From contig JAEXYH010000093.1 of NCBI GenBank assembly GCA_023451735.1, positions 124,001 through 188,000 on the forward strand: a stretch of 64,000 nt of DNA, given 5' to 3'. A program made the position numbers and the translations under genes. This document shows positions 1 through 8,334 of the stretch, one piece after another. Position 1 is the stretch's first letter. Every line of letters begins with the position of its first letter. The notes under the pieces were generated by a model, which did no database searches, was not told the DNA's origin, and saw nothing but the letters and a program-made list of their open reading frames with translations. The DNA comes from Pseudomonadota bacterium. Its GTDB lineage: Bacteria; Pseudomonadota; Alphaproteobacteria; Rhizobiales; Rhizobiaceae.

Positions 1-888
1 GTCATCGCGCTCACCGCCTCGATGATGGTGGCGGAAATTGTTGCCGGTTCGATCTTCGGCTCCATGGCGCTGACGGCGGACGGCTGGCACATGTCCACCC
101 ATGCGGGCGCCATGCTGATCTCGGCGCTGGCCTATATGTATGCAAGGCGTAATGCGAAGAACCCGCGCTACACGTTCGGCACCGGCAAACTGGGCGATCT
201 TGCCGGTTTTGCCAGTGCCATCGTGCTGGCGCTGGTGGCGCTGTTTATTGCCTGGGAGAGTTTCGAGCGCCTTGCGAACCCTGTCGCGATCGACTTCGAT
301 CAGGCGATCTTCGTCGCCGTCATAGGTCTTGCCGTAAACCTGCTCAGCGCCTGGCTGCTGCGGGATGATCACGATCATCACCATGGCGGCCATCACGGTC
401 ACCATGGGCATCACGGCGGCCACGATCATGCGGATCATCATGGCAATCACGCCCATGGTGCCGCCGAAGACAATAATCTCCGCGCGGCCTATCTCCATGT
501 ACTCGCCGACGCGCTGACTTCGGTGCTCGCGATTGCGGCACTCATCCTCGGCCGGCTTTACGGCTGGAACGCGCTCGATCCGATCATGGGCATCGTCGGC
601 GGTATCGTCATTGCACGCTGGTCCTGGAGCCTTGTCCGCGTCACCTCGCGCGTTCTGCTCGATGCCCAGCCCGATGACGGCCATCTGGCAGGCAGGATCC
701 GCAAGGTGATGGAAACATCCGACGATACTGTCATGGACCTGCATGTCTGGCAGCTCGGGCCGGGACATAATGCGGCGATCGTTTCGGTCGCGACGACGGC
801 TCCGAAGGCGCCTTCGTCCTACAAGGAAAAGCTCAAGACCATTCCGGGCCTTTCGCATGTGACGGTGGAGGTGACTGCACTCGGCTAG
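1..888 (+). CDS. dmeF: CDF-family Co2+/Ni2+ efflux transporter DmeF (5' end outside window)
   Basis: The reading frame is open from base 1, so the N-terminus lies outside the window. The protein is a cation diffusion facilitator: hydrophobic helices, the TM2 motif ADGWHMSTH, the later motif LADALTSVLA, and a C-terminal cytoplasmic metal-sensing domain (DLHVWQLGPG). Between the helix groups is a very His/Gly/Asp-rich loop at about bases 360-470, typical of the DmeF branch that exports cobalt and nickel from the cytoplasm using the proton gradient. A strong terminator follows directly. In rhizobia dmeF often follows a dmeR repressor gene, which would lie to the left of the window. The family call is firm; the metal preference is inferred from the His-rich loop. 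Confidence 0.88.
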   Translation, partial: VIALTASMMVAEIVAGSIFGSMALTADGWHMSTHAGAMLISALAYMYARRNAKNPRYTFGTGKLGDLAGFASAIVLALVALFIAWESFERLANPVAIDFDQAIFVAVIGLAVNLLSAWLLRDDHDHHHGGHHGHHGHHGGHDHADHHGNHAHGAAEDNNLRAAYLHVLADALTSVLAIAALILGRLYGWNALDPIMGIVGGIVIARWSWSLVRVTSRVLLDAQPDDGHLAGRIRKVMETSDDTVMDLHVWQLGPGHNAAIVSVATTAPKAPSSYKEKLKTIPGLSHVTVEVTALG

Positions 889-930
889 TTGCTGGCGATC
901 TGGAAGGTTCGGGCGAACCGGTAACGGATC

Positions 931-978
931 AAAGACAAAGACCCGAAAGCCGCAACCGGTTTTCGGGTCTTCGTCTTT
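931..978. terminator. Rho-independent terminator after dmeF
   Basis: An 18-bp stem with one mismatch (AAAGACAAAGACCCGAAA against TTTCGGGTCTTCGTCTTT) encloses an 11-base loop. A/T-rich stem ends on both sides suggest it can act in both directions, between dmeF and the convergent small gene at 997-1257. Confidence 0.85.
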
Positions 979-996
979 GCATGTCTGTAATCTTGA

Positions 997-1257
997 TCAG
1001 GCGAATTCCTGGTAGAGGTTCTGGACCCAGGCTTGCGGTGCGGCGGCCGCACTCAGGCTCGGACCGGCCTCTTCCGCACCCATGGCCCAAAGTGCGCTTG
1101 CAAGAGAGCTTGAAAGCTGCGTGCTGCTGCCGGTCAGTGCATCCGCAAAACGCGTTGCCGAGGCAGTCGTCACCTGAGGCGCTTCCTCTTGGTTGCGCTC
1201 CACCTCTACGGTCCGGTTAGGATACTGATAGCCATTAAGGCCGCTATCGATCTTCAT
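997..1257 (-). CDS. Hypothetical protein (86 aa)
   Basis: I do not recognise this protein. It starts MKIDSGLNGYQYP, has a charged region at residues 18-27, an Ala/Ser-rich middle and ends AWVQNLYQEFA. There is no signal peptide or membrane segment, so it is probably cytoplasmic. Coding is supported by high third-position GC, by its place between a terminator and a promoter-like region, and by a CtrA-type site (TTAA-N7-TTAA) 24 bases upstream of the ATG. The ribosome-binding site is weak (AAGG very close to the ATG). The CtrA site suggests cell-cycle-linked expression, which is inference. Confidence 0.6.
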   Translation of the reverse strand: MKIDSGLNGYQYPNRTVEVERNQEEAPQVTTASATRFADALTGSSTQLSSSLASALWAMGAEEAGPSLSAAAAPQAWVQNLYQEFA

Positions 1258-1645
1258 CGCCTTGGTCCATGTTCGGTTAGTTAACGAATGGTTAACGATG
1301 GAACCTTGCGCGAAGCTTGCGTCGACCTTGTGGCAGGGCTGAGGAGGACTTGACAGGCGGCGATGTGCTTATTCGATGCCACGAAAAGTCATTTAGAAGC
1401 GCGAGTTTATGCAGCCATCGGCAGGCTCTGGCGGTGATGGGGGGGAAATGAAATTCTATCTGAAAACCGACCTGCGCCACGTGGTGGAGATGGCTGGTAT
1501 CGCCCACGTTTGCGTCTTAACCCACCGTCGCCGTCGCCTTTGAGAGAATCGGGCGGGAGCTTGTAGTCGCTCCTGAATTGCTTCGGGCCAACCGAAAGGC
1601 TGGCCCGCTTGTCATTCGTATGGATAGGGATTGCGTCGACGCGCC
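1258..1645. other. Intergenic region, no gene seen
   Basis: It holds the CtrA-type site at 1281-1295 and, at 1584-1607, a hairpin (CGGGCCA/TGGCCCG) just past the stop of the oligopeptidase gene. That hairpin lacks a T-run and may be only a weak or Rho-assisted terminator. I see no coding frame in between. Confidence 0.55.
1281..1295 (-). promoter_or_regulatory. Candidate CtrA-binding site
   Basis: Read on the minus strand the site is TTAACC-ATTCG-TTAAC, which matches the alphaproteobacterial CtrA consensus TTAA-N7-TTAA(C) exactly. It lies 24 bases upstream of the start codon of the 997-1257 gene. That is close enough to cover the promoter core, so either activation or repression is possible. 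Confidence 0.6.
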
Positions 1646-3754
1646 TTACATCTTCCCCGCAACCTTGATCGCGAACGCATATTCAAACGCGATCTCTTCC
1701 AGTCGCTGGAAACGTCCCGACTTGCCGCCATGGCCGGCGGCCATGTTGGTCTTCAGAAGAATCGGCGCAGTGCCCGTCGTATGCTCGCGCAACTTCGCCA
1801 CCCACTTGGTCGGTTCCCAATAGGTGACCCGCGGATCGGTGAGGCCTGAAATCGCAAGGATCGGCGGATAGGCGCGGCCGGTCACGTTATCGTAGGGCGA
1901 GTAGGCTGCAATCCAGCGATACTCTTCCTCTGACTCGATCGGATTGCCCCATTCCGGCCATTCCGGCGGCGTCAGCGGCAGCGTGTCGTCGAGCATGGTG
2001 TTGAGCACGTCGACAAACGGCACGGCGGCGATGATGCCGGCAAACTTTTCCGGCGCCATGTTGGCGACCGCCCCCATCAGCATTCCGCCGGCAGAGCCGC
2101 CCTCGGCAATGATCCGGTCGTAGGACGTGAAGCCGGTCGCAACCAGATGATCGGCGGCGGCGATGAAGTCCTTGAACGTGTTTTTCTTGTTCTCCATCTT
2201 GCCGTTTTCGTACCAGGCAAAACCCTTGTCCTTGCCGCCGCGGATATGGGCGATGGCATAAACGATCCCGCGATCGGCCAGCGATAGCGCATTGGTGGAG
2301 AACGAGGCCGGGATGGTCATCCCGTAGGCGCCATAACCGTAGAGCAGGCAGGGCGACGAACCGTCGAGCGGTGTGTCCTTACGATAGAGTAGCGACACCG
2401 GCACCAGTTCGCCGTCATGCGCCGGCGCCATCACCCGGCGGGTGACGTAATCGTCCGGATTATGGCCCGACGGCACTTCCTGCGTCTTCAACAGAACCCG
2501 CTCGCGCGTCACCATGTCGTAGTCGAACAGCTGCGATGGCGTCGTCATCGACGAATAGGAGAAGCGGATCATGTTCGTCTCGTATTCGGCAGCTCCCGAC
2601 AAGCCCAGTGAATAAGCTTCCTCGGCAAACGCGATCGCATGTTCCTCGCCCGACTGACGGTCGCGGATGACGATCTGCGGCAACCCGTCCTTGCGCTGCA
2701 GCCAGATCAGATGCCGCGCATAGGCCATGTGCGAGATGATCAGGCGGCCCGGCTCATGCGGGACGACTTCCTTCCAGTTCTCCTTGCCGGGAGCCGAAAC
2801 AGGAGCCTCGACGATCTTGAAATCCTTGGCGTCGCCGTCGTTGGTCAGGATGTAGAAGACGTCGCCACCCTCGGTCATCGAATATTCGATGCCTTCCTCG
2901 CGCTCTGCCACCAGCTTCGGCTCGGCGAGAAGATCGGAGGTCGGGATCAGCCGGTATTCGGAGGTCTCGTGGTCATGGATGTCGATATAGATGAAATCAT
3001 CGAGCAGCGAGCCGCCGACGCCCATGAAGAAGCCGGGATCTGTCTCTTCGAAGACGAGGCGGTCTTCGGACTGTTTCTGTCCGACGATGTGATGAAAAAC
3101 CTTCGATGGACGATGGTTTTCATCCTGCAGCGTATAGAAGAAGCTTTTGCCGTCCGGTGCCCAAACGCCGTCACCGGCAGTATTCTCGATCACGTCGGCA
3201 AGGTCCTCGCCGGTTTCGAGATTGCGGATGCGCAGCGTGAAATATTCCGAACCCTTGTCGTCATAACCCCAGATGCCGTGGCTATGATCAGTCGAGTGGT
3301 CCATGCCGGCCAGCCGGAAATAATCCTTGCCCGCCGCTTCCTTGTCGCCGTCGAAAAGCGTGTGCTTTTCACCGCCGTCGCGCGGTGTGCGGAAATAGTG
3401 CGGCTGCTCGCCGCCGGTGACGAACAGCGAGCCGTAGGCGTAAGGCCCGTCTTTCACCGGCACTGATGAATCGTCTTCCTTGATGCGCCCGCGCATTTCG
3501 GCAAACAATGCCTTCTGCAGCTCCGCCGTATCGCCGAGGGCTGCTTCCATATAGGCGTTTTCGGCCTCCAGATGCTTGCGGATTTCCGGGTCGAGGATCG
3601 ACGGATCCTTGAACATCGCCTGCCAGTTGTCGGCCCGCAGCCAGGCATAATCGTCCGAGCGGGTAATTCCGTGACGCGTGTCGCTGACCGGCTTCTTGGG
3701 CGCTACAGGGGCTTTGGGGAGATTGGCGAAAGGCGATTTAGGGGAGGGGGCCAA
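1646..3754 (-). CDS. ptrB: Oligopeptidase B (S9A serine peptidase)
   Basis: This cytoplasmic prolyl-oligopeptidase-family enzyme cleaves short peptides after Lys or Arg. The N-terminal half is the seven-bladed propeller and the C-terminal half the alpha/beta-hydrolase domain. With the chosen start the protein has 702 residues and the triad is Ser554 (in GGSAGG), Asp640 (in GLTDPRV) and His675 (in AAGHGG). The Ser-Asp-His spacing of 86 and 121 residues is within one residue of the E. coli enzyme. I chose a TTG start at 3754 because GGAG lies 7 bases before it; an open frame continues to 3910, but that extension would overlap the small gene at 3837-3968. The usual family length is about 690-700. 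Confidence 0.92.
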   Translation of the reverse strand: MAPSPKSPFANLPKAPVAPKKPVSDTRHGITRSDDYAWLRADNWQAMFKDPSILDPEIRKHLEAENAYMEAALGDTAELQKALFAEMRGRIKEDDSSVPVKDGPYAYGSLFVTGGEQPHYFRTPRDGGEKHTLFDGDKEAAGKDYFRLAGMDHSTDHSHGIWGYDDKGSEYFTLRIRNLETGEDLADVIENTAGDGVWAPDGKSFFYTLQDENHRPSKVFHHIVGQKQSEDRLVFEETDPGFFMGVGGSLLDDFIYIDIHDHETSEYRLIPTSDLLAEPKLVAEREEGIEYSMTEGGDVFYILTNDGDAKDFKIVEAPVSAPGKENWKEVVPHEPGRLIISHMAYARHLIWLQRKDGLPQIVIRDRQSGEEHAIAFAEEAYSLGLSGAAEYETNMIRFSYSSMTTPSQLFDYDMVTRERVLLKTQEVPSGHNPDDYVTRRVMAPAHDGELVPVSLLYRKDTPLDGSSPCLLYGYGAYGMTIPASFSTNALSLADRGIVYAIAHIRGGKDKGFAWYENGKMENKKNTFKDFIAAADHLVATGFTSYDRIIAEGGSAGGMLMGAVANMAPEKFAGIIAAVPFVDVLNTMLDDTLPLTPPEWPEWGNPIESEEEYRWIAAYSPYDNVTGRAYPPILAISGLTDPRVTYWEPTKWVAKLREHTTGTAPILLKTNMAAGHGGKSGRFQRLEEIAFEYAFAIKVAGKM

Positions 3755-3836
3755 GGGAGCACTCCGGTATGAAAGGAAGGAGTGCCAGAGATAGGTTGTG
3801 GGCGCCTGAGAGGCAAGCAGTGATGACGCCGCGCGG

Positions 3837-3968
3837 TTACTTCTTCTTGGCTTCGCGCGCCTTGCGGATCGGCGCAAAATCGCGATGGTTCTGCCAGAAA
3901 ACCAAGGCAACGACCACCGACAGTCCAGCGAATGGCATTAGGATCAGGATTAGTTGCTCAAAAGTCAT
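3837..3968 (-). CDS. Small single-pass membrane protein (43 aa)
   Basis: Not recognised. Residues 5-25 (QLILILMPFAGLSVVVALVF) form one membrane helix, followed by a short basic tail ending REAKKK, which predicts a cytoplasmic C-terminus. Its ATG overlaps the stop of the upstream membrane protein (ATGA, 3965-3968), so the two are very likely translationally coupled and may act together. Function unknown; size, overlap and clean membrane topology support it as a real gene. Confidence 0.65.
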   Translation of the reverse strand: MTFEQLILILMPFAGLSVVVALVFWQNHRDFAPIRKAREAKKK

Positions 3969-4210
3969 TTGCTGAGCTCCCTCAGGATGACGCCACCTGC
4001 AAAACGTAATGTCACTCCCGCTAAAAAGAAAATCGCGACGGCTGTTCCAACAAGCAAAAAATTGCCGGATACCGCGGCAGGCTCGTAAATCGCGCGCACG
4101 ATCGGAGTGAACACACCGATCAACATGATGCCAATCCCGGTATTGTTCAAAAACGTCGCGCGGAGCTTGATCTGCTCCTTCTTGGCATCTGAAAGCACCG
4201 TCTCCGCCAT
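3965..4210 (-). CDS. Two-helix membrane protein (81 aa), hypothetical
   Basis: Not recognised. A charged N-terminus (about 17 residues, Lys-rich) precedes two predicted membrane helices at about residues 24-43 and 50-74, ending RELSK. It is the first gene of a two-gene unit with the 43-residue protein, joined by a 4-base ATGA overlap. The divergent neighbour is the exported DUF930 protein. Role unknown; the pair could be an envelope micro-complex, but that is inference. Confidence 0.65.
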   Translation of the reverse strand: MAETVLSDAKKEQIKLRATFLNNTGIGIMLIGVFTPIVRAIYEPAAVSGNFLLVGTAVAIFFLAGVTLRFAGGVILRELSK

Positions 4211-4331
4211 CTGTCCCCCCGCTCACCACCTCGTCTGTTCACATCATGATATTTCGCGCCTGGGTTGGTGGTCAATCTTATGCACCTCTCCTAGTTTCCG
4301 CGCCATCCAAGTCGATATGAGTAGGGATCAG

Positions 4332-4718
4332 ATGAAAAAACAGCTGTCGGTGATGGCTCTTGTCCTGTTGTCCGCATCTGCGGCGCATGCGCTCGATGCG
4401 CGCGCCACCAGGCAATTGAATGCTCTGGCGCCCGATGAGCGCCGCGAACAGCGATGCGATATCGAGGCCATGAGCCGTATTCGGTCGGAAGGGCAGTTTC
4501 GCCCCGACAAGGTCATCGCCTACACATTTTCCGATCCGGTTGAGGACGGCAACAAGCTGAAGGCGCCGGGCGCCGTATTCCGCAGCGCCGGTGATTGGTA
4601 TCGTCTCAAATTCAAGTGCGAGACCGGAGATACCGGCCTGAAGATCCTCTCTTTCGACTATACGATCGGTTCCAAGGTCGCCCGTGATCTCTGGGACAAG
4701 TATTATCTCTACGACTGA
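4332..4718 (+). CDS. DUF930 domain protein, exported
   Basis: Rhizobiales-typical DUF930 protein of 128 residues: signal peptide (KKQLSVMALVLLSASAAHA) followed by a small domain with DIEAMSRI, VIAYTF, KAPGAVFRS and a C-terminal WDKYYLYD, all recognisable family features. One Cys in the DIEAM segment and one near the C-terminal third could form a periplasmic disulfide. The start at 4332 is preferred over ATG 4317 because AGGG sits 5 bases before it. The 3' end overlaps the convergent oxidase gene by 10 bases. The molecular function of the family is not known. Confidence 0.8.
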   Translation: MKKQLSVMALVLLSASAAHALDARATRQLNALAPDERREQRCDIEAMSRIRSEGQFRPDKVIAYTFSDPVEDGNKLKAPGAVFRSAGDWYRLKFKCETGDTGLKILSFDYTIGSKVARDLWDKYYLYD

Positions 4719-5962
4719 GCCTTGACCGTCCGGTCCAGCGCGAAATCCTCGAACCAGGTCTGTTTTTCGCCCGAAATCATTGCCGCGATCATGCGTGAGG
4801 CGAGGTAGGAGAATGTAATGCCATTGCCGCCATAACCATAGGCGGCATGGATATTCGAGGCACCCGGCACAGGTCCTATCAGCGGCAGGCCGTCGGACGT
4901 TTCGCCGAAGGCACCGCACCAGCCATGCGAAATCCCCGTATCCGCGAGTGGCCAGAGCTGCTCCAGTTTCTTCTGCAACCGCAGCACCTTGTCCGGCAGC
5001 ATCGCATCGCGCACTTTCGGATCAGCAATCTGCTCATCCTCTCCGCCCATGACGATGCGGTTGTCCGCCGTCGTGCGCATGTAGAGATAGGGTTCTGCCG
5101 CCTCCCACACGAGCGCCCTTTCAGGCCACAGATGATCGGGCTTCTGCGGCACAGTCGAGATCGCGAAGCTGGAGGATATCGTGTGGCAGGCCGGCATGAC
5201 GAAATGCGGCATCACATATCCGGTGGCAAGCACAACATGAGCGGCGTCGATAACATGCCGACCGGACGTCTCGATGAGAACGCGCCGGCCTTCGTTGTGA
5301 AAATGCAGCGCATCCGCATCGATGATCCGTGCGCCAAAATTCCTGGCGATCTGCAGCAGCGACCAGCTCAGCATCAGCGGATCGGCTTCGGCCGAACCAG
5401 GCGACAGGATCGCCGCCTCGCGATCGATGCCGAAATCCCGGCTAAGCACCGGGTAGGACAACAATATGCCCGGAAGCCCCGCGCGATGACGCAGCGCCAG
5501 TTCCTCGTGCAACGCCTTCTCGCCAACATCCTTGGCCGCAATATAGAGCGTCGGGCGTGGCTGGAACGCGCAGGATAGACGATGCCCGGCCACGAGGTCA
5601 GTCAGGCCAGCAACGGCCGCATGGCTTCGGCGGTAGATATTTGCCGCCGTCTCAAAACCGTAGAGACCGGTCAGTTCGCTCAGCGACGAATCGATCTCCC
5701 ATTGCAGCATGGAGGTGCTTGCCCGCGTGCTGCCGAACCCCGGCTGCTCGCGGTCGATCAGCACCACCTGCCGGCCGAGGCGTGACAGATGTTCCGCCAT
5801 CGCCGATCCGGTGATCCCGCCACCGATGATGGCGACATCGGTCCGGAAGCTGTCTGTCAGCGGCTCCCGTTCCGGTGGTGCCTGTCGGTGGCCCCATGGC
5901 GATCGCCCGGTGGACAGGTCGTCATGATCGGTGCCGTGGAAACTGAGGTCTGAGGAACTCAA
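4709..5962 (-). CDS. FAD-dependent oxidoreductase, DadA/glycine oxidase-like
   Basis: DAO-family flavoenzyme of 417 residues, soluble. The Rossmann FAD motif IIGGGITGSAMAEHLSRLG is at about residues 45-63, followed by the second-strand acidic VLIDRE. The C-terminal DGLPLIGPVPG and GYGGNGITFSYLASR are the FAD/substrate closing motif of amine and D-amino-acid oxidases, so the likely reaction is oxidation of an amino acid or secondary amine. No ATG is available near the N-terminus; a TTG at 5962 is the most upstream usable start, with a poor ribosome-binding site. It follows the AI-2E transporter gene at 31 bases in the same direction. The substrate cannot be read from sequence. Confidence 0.85.
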   Translation of the reverse strand: MSSSDLSFHGTDHDDLSTGRSPWGHRQAPPEREPLTDSFRTDVAIIGGGITGSAMAEHLSRLGRQVVLIDREQPGFGSTRASTSMLQWEIDSSLSELTGLYGFETAANIYRRSHAAVAGLTDLVAGHRLSCAFQPRPTLYIAAKDVGEKALHEELALRHRAGLPGILLSYPVLSRDFGIDREAAILSPGSAEADPLMLSWSLLQIARNFGARIIDADALHFHNEGRRVLIETSGRHVIDAAHVVLATGYVMPHFVMPACHTISSSFAISTVPQKPDHLWPERALVWEAAEPYLYMRTTADNRIVMGGEDEQIADPKVRDAMLPDKVLRLQKKLEQLWPLADTGISHGWCGAFGETSDGLPLIGPVPGASNIHAAYGYGGNGITFSYLASRMIAAMISGEKQTWFEDFALDRTVKAQS

Positions 5963-5992
5963 CAGGATGTCTTTCGGATGTCGCGATGCGTC

Positions 5993-7159
5993 TTAACCCG
6001 GCAGGTGGGGCGTTGCCTTCCGCTCCGGAAACAGTTCCGCCAGCACCGTCATCAGGATCAGCGACAGCGGCAGCGCCAGCATCGCGCCGACGGCGCCCCA
6101 CATCCATGTCCAGAATAGGATGGCGAGGAACACCACGAACGGATTGATTTCCCACTGGCGACCCATCACCGCCGGAAAAATAAGGTTTTCCATGACGAGG
6201 TGGACGGAAAAGAACAGGAAGGCCGGCAGCAGCGCCAGAATGATCCCGTCATGAGTGAGGATGCCGGCAACCAGAACCGAGATCGTCATCAGCGTGATGC
6301 CCAGGAAAGGCACGAAGCTGGACAGGAATGCGAACATGCCCCACAGCACCGGCATGCTGAGCCCGCACAGATAGGCGATCAGCGTCATCACGATGCCGAG
6401 GCAGAAATAGACGATGCTGGCGGTGGCGAAATAATAGCCGAGCACCTGATCGATCGAGTTGAGCACGCGGATCGTCATCAGCCGCTGACGGCGGCGCGGG
6501 AACGCCATGATCACCGTCTTGCGCAGCCGCAGCCGCCCGTAGAGGAAAAGCAGCAGTGCGGCAAAGAAGATCAGTCCCTGGACGATTGCCGGCGTCAGGT
6601 TGGCTGTCAGGATGCCGAGAATATTGGTGGAGTTTTCGAGCAGCTTGTCCATCGACATCGTCCCGGTCTGGAAGGTCGCTGCCGAAATGTTCAGCCAGTG
6701 CTGCCGTTCGAGGAAAGGCATCAGGCGATCATAGGAACGCTCCAGAAGGGTAGGCCCCTCCCGCACCAGGGTCGAGATCGGTTCCGCCAGCGCATTGGCA
6801 ATCAGGAACACGACCAGAAAAACGAGTGTGGAAAGAATGATTGCGATACCGAAGCGCGGAACCCCGGCGCGCCCCATCTTGTCGGCCACTAGCCCGAGGA
6901 TCAGCCCGACGACGACCGCCAGGGTGACCGGGATCAGGATCAGCGCCATGTAGTGAAGGATGGCAAAGAAGATGACGGCAAATATGCCGATCACCGCCCA
7001 GGCCTTTGCCACGTCAAGCGCCTCGCGCCCAAGCACCAGTGGTGCATCCGGTTCCGCATCGTCAGCGTCGGCGAGCGCCATCGCATCCCTGCGATGGAAG
7101 GCGAAATCCGCTGTATGTCTCTTTGGTCTGGTTTCGCCGCGCGCGCTCATGATCGCCAT
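5993..7159 (-). CDS. AI-2E family (TqsA/PerM-like) membrane transporter
   Basis: A 388-residue polytopic membrane protein with the AI-2E layout: a polar N-terminus of about 50 residues, paired helices (AWAVIGIFAVIFFAI; LILIPVTLAVVVGLILGL), a third helix (IAIILSTLVFLVVFLIANA), a long hydrophilic segment, then four further helices ending in a Pro/Leu-rich C-terminus. Some relatives export autoinducer-2, but many rhizobial members have other or unknown substrates, including proposed cation/proton exchange. AGGG lies 6 bases before the ATG. It is probably co-transcribed with the oxidase downstream. Confidence 0.85.
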   Translation of the reverse strand: MAIMSARGETRPKRHTADFAFHRRDAMALADADDAEPDAPLVLGREALDVAKAWAVIGIFAVIFFAILHYMALILIPVTLAVVVGLILGLVADKMGRAGVPRFGIAIILSTLVFLVVFLIANALAEPISTLVREGPTLLERSYDRLMPFLERQHWLNISAATFQTGTMSMDKLLENSTNILGILTANLTPAIVQGLIFFAALLLFLYGRLRLRKTVIMAFPRRRQRLMTIRVLNSIDQVLGYYFATASIVYFCLGIVMTLIAYLCGLSMPVLWGMFAFLSSFVPFLGITLMTISVLVAGILTHDGIILALLPAFLFFSVHLVMENLIFPAVMGRQWEINPFVVFLAILFWTWMWGAVGAMLALPLSLILMTVLAELFPERKATPHLPG

Positions 7160-7195
7160 AACTGCCCTGATGCCCCTTGACTGGCCAGAGAACGC

Positions 7196-7224
7196 AAAAA
7201 CGGCGCTCCGGTTCCGGAGCGCCG
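7196..7224 (-). terminator. Rho-independent terminator of the VOC gene
   Basis: A perfect GC-rich palindrome (CGGCGCTCCGG/CCGGAGCGCCG, 7201-7224) is followed on the minus strand by five T residues. It sits 39 bases after the stop of the VOC protein gene. Confidence 0.88.
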
Positions 7225-7262
7225 AGTGTTTGTCGGACTTTTATCAGTCGTTGCAAATCTGC

Positions 7263-8129
7263 TTATGCGACAAGCGTCAGGCCGATGCCCCACGGATCCT
7301 TCAGCGTGTAGCCTTCCGCCGTTTTCGCCGTTGCGATTTCCTGTGTCTCGAGGGCGGCAAGTGCCTTGGTCAGCGCTTGGGCCTCGTTGAAGCGCACGGT
7401 GTAATCCGACAGTCCCGTCATGTTGTCCTGCCGTGCCAGGGCGCCGCGGCTGTTCCAGATGTTGGCCGCGATATGGTGATGGTAGCCGCCGGTGGCAAAA
7501 AAGCTCGCCCCCGGATACCGTGCCATGACCTTCAGGCCCAGAACGTCTCGGTAGAAGGCGTCGGCCTGCGGAATGTCGCCGACCTGAAGGTGGATATGGC
7601 CGACCGAGGAGCCTGGCGCCATGCCGTGCCATTCGCTCTTCGGGGCGGAATCATAAAGCGCCTGCAGGTTCAGCCGTTCCGTCGCCATCTGCACGGTGCC
7701 GTCGGGCAGGTAGGTCCATTCCTCAGGCGTCCGGTCGCGATAGATTTCGATGCCGTTGCCTTCCGGGTCGGACAGATAGAGCGCTTCCGAAACCAGATGG
7801 TCCGAGGCGCCATCGAGTTGCACGCCCTTATGCGCGGCATTGGCCAGCCAATGGGCAAGTTCCGAGCGGTTCGGCATCAGGAAGGCGGTGTGAAACAGAC
7901 CGGCAGCCTGCCGCGGCGCACGGGTAACGCCGCTACTCGTAGTCAGCTGCAGCAGCGGCCGCCCGTGTGCGCCGAGCAGCACGCCGCTGGCGCTCTGTTC
8001 CATCACCGAAAGCCCGATGATCTCCTGGTAGAATTTCGACACGGTATCGACATCGGTGACGACCAGATGCGCGCGACCCACATGTGCGGGACGCGTCAGT
8101 GCGAATGCGGCTTCGGATGACTTGCTCAT
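7263..8129 (-). CDS. VOC-family (catechol 2,3-dioxygenase-like) two-domain protein
   Basis: A 288-residue protein with two tandem vicinal-oxygen-chelate modules. Module 1 starts HVGRAHLVVTDVDTVSKFY and contains LYLSDPEGNGIEIY; module 2 starts VGHIHLQVGDIPQADAFY and contains TGGYHHHIAANIW. The pairing resembles CatE-type extradiol dioxygenases and two-domain glyoxalase-like proteins. Metal-ligand candidates are the His residues early in each module and the Glu in EGNGIEIY. The ATG at 8129 has GGAG 7 bases upstream; an in-frame extension to 8252 has none. The gene is monocistronic with its own terminator. Substrate unknown. Confidence 0.85.
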   Translation of the reverse strand: MSKSSEAAFALTRPAHVGRAHLVVTDVDTVSKFYQEIIGLSVMEQSASGVLLGAHGRPLLQLTTSSGVTRAPRQAAGLFHTAFLMPNRSELAHWLANAAHKGVQLDGASDHLVSEALYLSDPEGNGIEIYRDRTPEEWTYLPDGTVQMATERLNLQALYDSAPKSEWHGMAPGSSVGHIHLQVGDIPQADAFYRDVLGLKVMARYPGASFFATGGYHHHIAANIWNSRGALARQDNMTGLSDYTVRFNEAQALTKALAALETQEIATAKTAEGYTLKDPWGIGLTLVA

Positions 8130-8269
8130 AGATGATCTCCGGGGCGGCTTTGCAAGGCCGCAAACCTCTGCGGCGGCAAAGCCGCGATGCCGGACTATCG
8201 CCGATCCCCATCGTTCACGAAAGGCGAAAAATCGGAGAATGTTCGTTCTCAAAAAGTGGACGATGAAGC

Positions 8270-8283
8270 TTGATGCGAATCAA
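8270..8283 (+). promoter_or_regulatory. FNR/FixK-type box (TTGAT-N4-ATCAA)
   Basis: TTGATGCGAATCAA is a perfect match to the FNR/FixK/FnrL consensus. It lies 52 bases before the start of the universal stress protein, a suitable distance for activation under low oxygen. Confidence 0.72.
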
Positions 8284-8334
8284 GGCGGCAGGTGTAAGCT
8301 GGGCAAAAATGCTTGAGTGGTGAAGGAGATGAAA

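Noticed and set aside
1584..1607. Hairpin after the oligopeptidase gene as an intrinsic terminator
   Set aside because: A good 7-bp GC stem, but no T-run on the minus strand; kept only as a note in the intergenic entry.
2639..3466. 275-codon plus-strand frame antisense to oligopeptidase B
   Set aside because: The minus strand has the complete S9A peptidase with its catalytic triad; the antisense frame has no start signal or domain.
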